DNA from: Bacteroidales bacterium UBA4073
GTDB taxonomy: Bacteria > Bacteroidota > Bacteroidia > Bacteroidales > Tenuifilaceae
Direction: 5' to 3'
NCBI GenBank assembly: GCA_002383425.1
Contig: DFYV01000035.1
Coordinates: 1 to 10,409, forward strand
DNA: 10,409 nt
Shown one piece after another: positions 7,026 to 10,409 of this stretch (the first letter of the stretch is position 1; the number at the start of each line of letters is the position of its first letter). The translations under genes and the position numbers were made by a program. The notes beneath the pieces were generated by a model. That model was not told where the DNA came from, made no database searches, and saw nothing but the letters and a program-made list of their open reading frames with translations.

Positions 7026-7967
7026 ATGAAAACACATAAAATATTGAAACTATTCATTATTATTCAGGTATTATTTAACCATCCAATTTACCTGAATGCT
7101 CAGACATACTATCCTTTCCTTGGTAACGATAAAAAATGGAACATTTTACACACTTCTAATTCATGGCCTGAAGATTCTGGATATTGTTATACCGAACAGA
7201 TCAGATTAGGAAACGACACCTTAATAGATGGAATTACTTATAAGGTTATTATTTCTTCAAAGGACTCTTTGCTAACAAGATGGAATACAATTGGATTTAT
7301 GAGAGAAAACATCGAAGATAAAAATATTTTTTATTTACCCGTTAATAAGAAAGAAATATTATTATATGATTTTAGTATAGAAGTCAATGATACTATTGAA
7401 ACTAAGTTTAAATTTGGTGAAGAAAATACTGGTGTTTTAGATTCAATTGTGAAATATGTTGTCATTTCAATTGATTCCATAAAAATCAATAATCAGGAAC
7501 GGAAAAAGATAAATCTAAAATGTTTAACCTATCCATGGAATATTACTTATTCTTGGATTGAAGGTATTGGTGATATATATGGCCTTTTCGCCCCTTGTTT
7601 CCCTTTTATGTGTGGTTCAGAAAATACTCTTTTATTATGCTTTTATGAAGATGATAATTTAGTATATTCAAATTTAACTGGCACTTATAACGAATGTTTC
7701 TATTGGTTGGTATCAGAAACATACCAAAATATGCCATCATTCATATCTATTTACCCAAACCCCTCTGATGGTAAATATATTATATCAGTTTCTATAACCG
7801 AACCATATAATTTAACAATCATGAATAATACGGGTAATATTTTTTTAAATAAAAAAATACATGGCAGTTATAATATTGATATTTCAAACCTAAACAATGG
7901 TTTATATTATTTTATTTTTGATTTTAAGAATTTTCGCGTTGTTAAAAAAATAATTTTAAAAAAATAG
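7026..7967 (+). CDS. Secreted protein of unknown function with T9SS type A C-terminal sorting domain
   Basis: A 313-residue protein with a signal peptide (about 1-25, positive MKTHK, hydrophobic core, cleavage near LNA-Q) and a C-terminal type IX secretion sorting domain (about 238-313). The domain shows the SIYPNPSDGKYII strand, LTIMNNTGNIFL, IDISNLNNGLYYFIF and a basic KKIILKK end. It would be exported by Sec, then moved across the outer membrane by the T9SS with removal of this domain. The central part carries LLYDFSIEVNDT (112-123) and WIEGIGDIYGLF (177-188), a pattern I recall from uncharacterised Bacteroidota secreted proteins. No catalytic motif is recognised. Base composition is visibly more AT-rich than the flanking genes, which suggests separate acquisition. 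It stands alone on its strand between a transposase remnant and an Rhs array. Confidence 0.85.
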   Translation: MKTHKILKLFIIIQVLFNHPIYLNAQTYYPFLGNDKKWNILHTSNSWPEDSGYCYTEQIRLGNDTLIDGITYKVIISSKDSLLTRWNTIGFMRENIEDKNIFYLPVNKKEILLYDFSIEVNDTIETKFKFGEENTGVLDSIVKYVVISIDSIKINNQERKKINLKCLTYPWNITYSWIEGIGDIYGLFAPCFPFMCGSENTLLLCFYEDDNLVYSNLTGTYNECFYWLVSETYQNMPSFISIYPNPSDGKYIISVSITEPYNLTIMNNTGNIFLNKKIHGSYNIDISNLNNGLYYFIFDFKNFRVVKKIILKK

Positions 7968-8004
7968 TTGAGTTGAGTCTAACAAGTAAAAAAATGAAAT
8001 CTTT

Positions 8005-8076
8005 TTAACCCCGTTGGATATGTGCTTAATTTAGAAAACATTGCGCTTTATCATATAAATTATCCAGCGGGATTAA
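8005..8076. repeat. Inverted repeat, 16-bp arms with 40-bp centre
   Basis: TTAACCCCGTTGGATA (8005-8020) pairs with TATCCAGCGGGATTAA (8061-8076) with two mismatches, one of them G-T compatible. The total is 72 bp with an AT-rich centre and TTAA at both outer ends, which looks like a small MITE-type element or a long hairpin. It lies about 40 bp beyond the T9SS gene stop and could serve as a 3' structure, but no T tract follows. Confidence 0.6.
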
Positions 8077-8174
8077 CCGCTGAGAGCCGCAAAGGATTTG
8101 CGCAGAGTATTGATTTTCAACACAAAATAGTTCTCTGTGGTTCTCTGCGTTTCCTCTGTGAACTCTGCGGTTAA
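8073..8174. repeat. Large imperfect inverted repeat of CGCAGAG/CTCTGNGG words
   Basis: TTAACCGCTGAGAGCCGC (from 8073) through CGCAGAG (ending 8107) is mirrored by CTCTGTGGTTCTCTGCG (from 8133) through CTCTGCGGTTAA (ending 8174). The arms are about 35-42 bp and imperfect, the centre 25 bp. The right arm itself is a run of near-repeats (CTCTGTGG, CTCTGCG, CTCTGTG, CTCTGCGG). Intergenic repeats of this flavour occur, from memory, in many unrelated bacterial genomes; their role is unknown to me. The element shares its TTAA with the preceding inverted repeat. Confidence 0.6.
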
Positions 8175-8180
8175 ACAAAA

Positions 8181-8224
8181 ATTTCCTTTTTAGACTGGGC
8201 TCATAGATGAATTGATTAAGCAAA
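8181..8224 (+). repeat. Dispersed motif, copy 2
   Basis: Partner of 6401-6440: CTTTTTAGACTG...AAGCAAA with a 4-nt length difference. It directly follows the large inverted repeat and precedes the first Rhs cassette by about 170 bp. Confidence 0.35.
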
Positions 8225-8238
8225 GAAAATAGATAACG

Positions 8239-8258
8239 AAGCCGGGGCAACCCGACTT
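8239..8258 (+). terminator. Possible hairpin terminator ahead of the Rhs cassette
   Basis: AAG-c-CGGG-GCAA-CCCG-a-CTT: a 4-bp GC stem closed by a GNRA-type GCAA loop and extended by 3 bp across one mismatch, followed by TTCTGTT. The stem is short and the T tract weak, so termination is only possible. Its place before the cassette promoter would insulate it from upstream transcription. Confidence 0.3.
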
Positions 8259-8377
8259 TTCTGTTATAATGCAGCAACGTTTTTCTGAAAGAAATCTTTA
8301 AACTTCTTATTGTTAAGCAACTCCTGCTAATCCAAATCTCATGGCTATCCGTATGGATAACTTTTTTCTTAACCATT

Positions 8378-8408
8378 TTTGGTTTTTCATTCAAACATAG
8401 TACATTTG
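8378..8408 (+). promoter_or_regulatory. Promoter-like element of Rhs cassette 1
   Basis: TTTG (8378-8381), 19 nt, TACATTTG (8401-8408): a perfect Bacteroidota-type promoter. The same arrangement with the same 19-nt spacing occurs in the second cassette at 10189-10219, although half of the spacer differs in sequence. The predicted start of transcription (about 8414-8416) lies only a few nt before the first possible in-frame codon, TTG 8420. Confidence 0.55.
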
Positions 8409-8598
8409 TGTAGCGTTCTTTGATTACGCTGCCGGCATTAAGGCCATGCAACAGCAAGTGCCCGCCATTTGTTGGCCTGCTCTCCCCCTCGGGTTCCCTC
8501 ATCCAGAAGCTCAGCTACGATGCCTGGGGCAACCTGCGCAACCCCAAAAACTATAGCCAACCTTTTAGTGGCATACCCCGCCTACGCCGGGGCTTTAC
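8392..8598 (+). repeat. 207-bp direct repeat, copy A (5' part of orphan Rhs cassette)
   Basis: Aligns without any gap to 10203-10409 at a constant offset of 1811 bp, with 12 mismatches counted by eye (about 94% identity). Copy B reaches the window edge, so the repeat may be longer. It contains the -7 element, an in-frame TAG (8411-8413), then the open frame for the Rhs core segment GLLSPSGSLIQKLSYDAW. Confidence 0.95.
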
Positions 8599-9661
8599 GG
8601 GACATGAGTACTTGAATGAATTTGGCTTAATAAACATGAACGGCCGTTTCTACGACCCCCGCCTCGGCCACTTCCTCTCACCCGATAATGGAGCTTGCCC
8701 CGCCAACGGCGGGGTGCAGATGCCTGACTTTAGCCAAAACTTTAACAGGTATAGCTACGGGCTGAATAACCCATTAATCTATACCGATCCAGATGGGGAG
8801 TGGATACATATTGTAATTGGTGCAGCCATTGGAGGAGTTATAAACCTTACAGTTAAAGCATGTCAAGGGAAAATACATAATTTTGGCGATGGATTAGTGG
8901 CCTTTGGAATTGGAGCGGCTGCCGGGGCAGTTGGTGCAGCCACCGGGGGGGCTGCATTTTTAGCGGCAGGCGGAGGTGCTGCTGGTGCAGGAGGTTTCCT
9001 CGCCGGATCAGCAGGGGGAATGGTCGGAACTGCATTTGCAAGTCCTATCCAGAGTATTGGCAACTCCATGTATTTTGGAGACCCGATGATGACTGGGAAA
9101 CAATACCTTATGGGTATTGCCATAGGTGGTTTGCTTGGAGGTACTATTAATGGGGGAATTGCTTTAGGAAACGGTAAGACATTTTGGACCGGTGATTTTA
9201 GGGGAACTGGCATTACAACACCAGGGCCAACGCCTACACTAAAACTTGATGAACCTAAAGTTAAACTGAACACTGAAAACCTACGCACCAAACTGCTTGA
9301 TATACCTGAAACACTTGACAATCAACACAGCCTTGTTGAAATAAAGGGGATAGATGGGCAATCTAGGTGGATCAGTCAACAGGATCTTACGCTAAGCCCA
9401 CGGCAATCTTTACACCTTGGAAACACAGGAACAAGAAGCCCTTTGACAATTGATCCATGCCAATTGCTCAATGACCTTAATAAAGGTAATTTTCAGTTTG
9501 TGCAACTAAATGTGAGGAACAGTATGCCAATAGTTAAATTTAATTATAATATTGGGAATGTAATTTCTCAATCAGGTCAAAACTTGGGAACTACTTCCTA
9601 TGGCACTATTCATATAAATTCAATGGGTCAAGTTCATATAGTACCATGGTTACCAAGATAA
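8420..9661 (+). CDS. Orphan Rhs C-terminal cassette: truncated Rhs core plus C-terminal toxin-like domain
   Basis: Encodes only the end of an RHS/YD-repeat polymorphic toxin, normally over 1000 residues. After about 19 unrelated residues it joins the core at GLLSPSGSLIQKLSYDAWGN. The conserved core GFTGHEYLNEFGLINMNGRF (58-77), YDPRLGHFLSPD (78-89) and RYSYGLNNPLIYTDPDGE (110-127) follow. Then comes a Gly/Ala-rich hydrophobic linker (130-250) and a variable C-terminus (about 305-413). The end, with QSLHLGNTGTRSPLTIDP, LL, an IVKFNYNIG segment and TIHINSMGQVHIVPWLPR, resembles from memory polymorphic toxin type 50 ('S-x-LT-x-D...VDFG-x-x-IG...IHYS-x-x-G-HIVP'); tentative. No in-frame ATG precedes the core; a TAG at 8411-8413 and a TTG at 8420 bound the frame. 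It may be a recombination reservoir, or be translated from TTG. GC content falls from core to tip, as usual after tip exchange. The immunity gene follows. Confidence 0.8.
   Translation: MITLPALRPCNSKCPPFVGLLSPSGSLIQKLSYDAWGNLRNPKNYSQPFSGIPRLRRGFTGHEYLNEFGLINMNGRFYDPRLGHFLSPDNGACPANGGVQMPDFSQNFNRYSYGLNNPLIYTDPDGEWIHIVIGAAIGGVINLTVKACQGKIHNFGDGLVAFGIGAAAGAVGAATGGAAFLAAGGGAAGAGGFLAGSAGGMVGTAFASPIQSIGNSMYFGDPMMTGKQYLMGIAIGGLLGGTINGGIALGNGKTFWTGDFRGTGITTPGPTPTLKLDEPKVKLNTENLRTKLLDIPETLDNQHSLVEIKGIDGQSRWISQQDLTLSPRQSLHLGNTGTRSPLTIDPCQLLNDLNKGNFQFVQLNVRNSMPIVKFNYNIGNVISQSGQNLGTTSYGTIHINSMGQVHIVPWLPR
8576..8592. repeat. GC-rich imperfect palindrome in the Rhs core, copy 1
   Basis: CCCCGCCTACGCCGGGG: 5-bp stem CCCCG/CGGGG around CCTACGC, read in frame as the PRLRR segment. 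The same 17 bases recur at 10387-10403, and a related perfect palindrome lies at 8698-8714. Confidence 0.6.
8698..8714. repeat. GC-rich perfect palindrome inside the Rhs core
   Basis: CCCCGCC-AAC-GGCGGGG, a perfect 7-bp stem with 3-nt loop, inside the codons for GACPANGG (residues 91-98). Rhs proteins of this type usually read SPDN-x-VQ-x-P without this segment (from memory), so it looks like an in-frame insertion of about seven codons. Confidence 0.6.
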
Positions 9662-9672
9662 AAATTAATCCA

Positions 9673-9975
9673 ATGAATAAAGAAATAGAAATACGCTTGT
9701 CATTACAGCGAGCATTAATAGGTAATGTTAGCCAACATCTTAGAATGGTGTGTTGCGACTGGAAAGAAAAAGAATGGATCAAATTAAGGTTCTACCTTGA
9801 TATCGAACCAAATGAAGAAGAAAAAGAACTAGTTTCTTGCATCTTAACGGATTTGGAGACAGATTTAGAATTCCCCAAATTTTATGAGGAAATTATTTTT
9901 AGTGATTTACCATTTGAAAAACTTGAAAAACTTAAGTTGATAGTATATTGGAGAAATGAATTACCTGTATTTTAA
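9673..9975 (+). CDS. Putative immunity protein for the Rhs toxin domain
   Basis: A 100-residue soluble acidic protein with no signal peptide or membrane segment. It lies immediately after the toxin-like tip, on the same strand, where Rhs cassettes carry the cognate immunity gene. Its pattern LSLQRALIGNVSQHLRMV (9-26), a central FYLDIEPNEEEKEL acidic helix (40-53), a TDLETDLEFP stretch and a closing IVYWRNE (90-96) matches, from memory, unnamed small proteins found beside polymorphic toxins. I cannot name the family. I prefer the ATG at 9673 (11-bp gap after the toxin stop); an ATG at 9646 would add nine residues and overlap the toxin by 16 bp. Low GC compared with the Rhs core fits horizontal acquisition together with the toxin tip. 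Expected role: bind and neutralise the toxin in the cytoplasm (inference). Confidence 0.7.
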   Translation: MNKEIEIRLSLQRALIGNVSQHLRMVCCDWKEKEWIKLRFYLDIEPNEEEKELVSCILTDLETDLEFPKFYEEIIFSDLPFEKLEKLKLIVYWRNELPVF

Positions 9976-10061
9976 AAACTATTGCATATACAAAATCCCA
10001 CTCGGCAATCTAAGACGTATGCAAGTATTAGAATAATTATTATTATTGCAATTCCCTTCGT

Positions 10062-10080
10062 CTGAGGCTGTTCACCTCAG
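10062..10080 (+). terminator. Hairpin after the immunity gene, possible terminator
   Basis: CTGAGG (10062-10067), 7-nt loop, CCTCAG (10075-10080): a perfect 6-bp stem 87 bp beyond the immunity stop codon. It is followed by TTGAATATG rather than a T tract, so intrinsic termination is doubtful. It may instead be part of the structured DNA between cassettes. Confidence 0.3.
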
Positions 10081-10105
10081 TTGAATATGTATCTTCGGAC
10101 TTTGC

Positions 10106-10163
10106 CCGGTAAATATGGCTAATTGTACGTTTTTCATGCTAAGCCAAGCCACATAACTACCGG
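10106..10163. repeat. Imperfect inverted repeat between cassettes
   Basis: CCGGTAAATATGGCT (10106-10120) and AGCCACATAACTACCGG (10147-10163) are complementary except for two mismatches and a 2-nt length difference, with a 26-nt centre. It lies between the first immunity gene and the promoter of the second cassette. A smaller dyad, TATCC-gtat-GGATA (8346-8359), holds the equivalent place upstream of cassette 1. Confidence 0.5.
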
Positions 10164-10188
10164 ATAGGTAATTTGTTATTTAACTTTT

Positions 10189-10219
10189 TTTGTTTTTTCA
10201 GCCAAACATAGTACATTTG
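10189..10219 (+). promoter_or_regulatory. Promoter-like element of Rhs cassette 2
   Basis: TTTG (10189-10192), 19 nt, TACATTTG (10212-10219), the same architecture as at 8378-8408. Conservation of both boxes and of the spacing, while the first half of the spacer and the flanks differ, supports a functional element. Confidence 0.55.
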
Positions 10220-10230
10220 TGTAGCGTTCT

Positions 10231-10409
10231 TTGAATACACTACCGGCATTAAGGCAATGCAGCAGCAAGCGCTCGCCATTTGTTGGTCTGCTCTCCCCCT
10301 CAGGTTCCCTTATCCAGAAGCTCAGCTACGATGCCTGGGGCAACCTGCGCAACCCCAAAAGCTATAGCCAGCCTTTTAGTGGCATACCCCGCCTACGCCG
10401 GGGCTTTAC
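10231..10409 (+). CDS. Second orphan Rhs cassette, 5' part only (runs off the window)
   Basis: Open to the window end in the same frame as cassette 1: TAG at 10222-10224, possible TTG start at 10231, then PFVGLLSPSGSLIQKLSYDA, WGNLRNPKSYSQPFS and the PRLRRGF segment. The substitutions in the core are mostly synonymous (one Asn-to-Ser change is visible in NPKNYS/NPKSYS). Before the core several residues differ, for example CNSKCPPFV versus CSSKRSPFV. The synonymous bias implies the core frame has been under protein-level selection or was copied recently from a functional rhs gene. The toxin tip and immunity gene lie beyond the window. Confidence 0.75.
   Translation, partial: MNTLPALRQCSSKRSPFVGLLSPSGSLIQKLSYDAWGNLRNPKSYSQPFSGIPRLRRGF
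10387..10403. repeat. GC-rich imperfect palindrome, copy in cassette 2
   Basis: Identical 17 bases to 8576-8592, at the same place in the Rhs core of the second cassette. Confidence 0.6.

Larger units (their letters stand above)
7968..8391. other. Non-coding repeat-rich spacer
   Basis: About 420 bp between the T9SS gene and the first Rhs cassette. It contains a 16-bp-arm inverted repeat (8005-8076), a larger imperfect inverted repeat made of CTCTGNGG-type words (8073-8174), a dispersed motif (8181-8224), a small GC hairpin (8239-8258) and the dyad TATCC-gtat-GGATA (8346-8359). I see no RNA gene and no credible protein. A 158-codon frame on the minus strand (8026-8502) is a translation of these repeats. 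Confidence 0.7.
10203..10409 (+). repeat. 207-bp direct repeat, copy B
   Basis: Gap-free match to 8392-8598, truncated by the window end. See copy A. Most differences fall at 10234-10270, ahead of the Rhs core, while the core codons are nearly unchanged. Confidence 0.95.

Noticed and set aside
8026..8502. 158-codon open frame on the minus strand
   Set aside because: It runs antisense across the inverted repeats and into the Rhs cassette. Its residues (e.g. RRVHRGNAENHRELF) are simply the translation of the CTCTGNGG-type repeats.
8446..8556. ATG-initiated 36-codon frame inside the Rhs repeat, also present in copy B
   Set aside because: It is out of frame with the Rhs core and ends at TAG. 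Its conservation follows from the overall identity of the repeat.
8863..9321. 152-codon minus-strand frame rich in Pro/Ala
   Set aside because: It is the antisense shadow of the Gly/Ala-rich linker of the Rhs fragment, with no independent start signal or motif.
8392..10409. CRISPR-like or integron-like reading of the repeated units
   Set aside because: There are only two long repeats, and they encode protein. No short regular spacers, no integrase gene and no attC consensus were seen.

Overview
The window reads as part of a chromosome from a Bacteroidota member, probably Bacteroidales/Marinilabiliales-like. The evidence is Bacteroidota-type promoters (TTTG or TTG about 17-20 nt before TAnnTTTG), few Shine-Dalgarno sequences, a protein with a type IX secretion (T9SS) C-terminal sorting domain, an ApbE lipoprotein, and a PEP/pyruvate-binding protein of the kind found in that phylum. 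No taxonomic marker gene is present, so the assignment is an inference.

Left half (1-6240), conserved housekeeping block: gdhA (NADP-type glutamate dehydrogenase, minus strand) with its own promoter and a strong Rho-independent terminator. Next is a 996-residue minus-strand protein joining two receiver-like domains to the ATP-binding half of PEP synthase/PPDK, without the phosphohistidine and PEP-binding halves. Divergent from it is apbE (FAD:protein FMN transferase lipoprotein). Running head-on into apbE with no spacer are two tandem small membrane proteins, each with one TM segment and four cysteines. The nearer one resembles NqrM, the maturation factor of Na+-NQR. ApbE plus NqrM-like proteins suggest a flavinylation/assembly module for an Nqr- or Rnf-type complex encoded elsewhere.

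Right half (6240-10409), accessory region: heptamer repeats, the 5' fragment of a transposase gene (IS1182-like), an AT-rich gene for a T9SS-secreted protein of unknown function, and about 450 bp of non-coding DNA built from large imperfect inverted repeats. Then come two orphan Rhs cassettes in tandem. The first has a truncated Rhs core, a glycine/alanine-rich linker, a C-terminal toxin-like domain (tentatively polymorphic toxin type 50-like) and a small downstream gene placed as its immunity gene. The second begins 1811 bp later with a 207-bp direct repeat (12 mismatches by eye) and runs off the window. The repeat holds the 5' end of the Rhs core and a promoter-like element whose TTTG-N19-TACATTTG spacing is kept in both copies, although no in-frame ATG precedes the core. 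This is the most interesting part: an array of toxin/immunity cassettes that may be expressed on their own or feed recombination into a full-length rhs gene.
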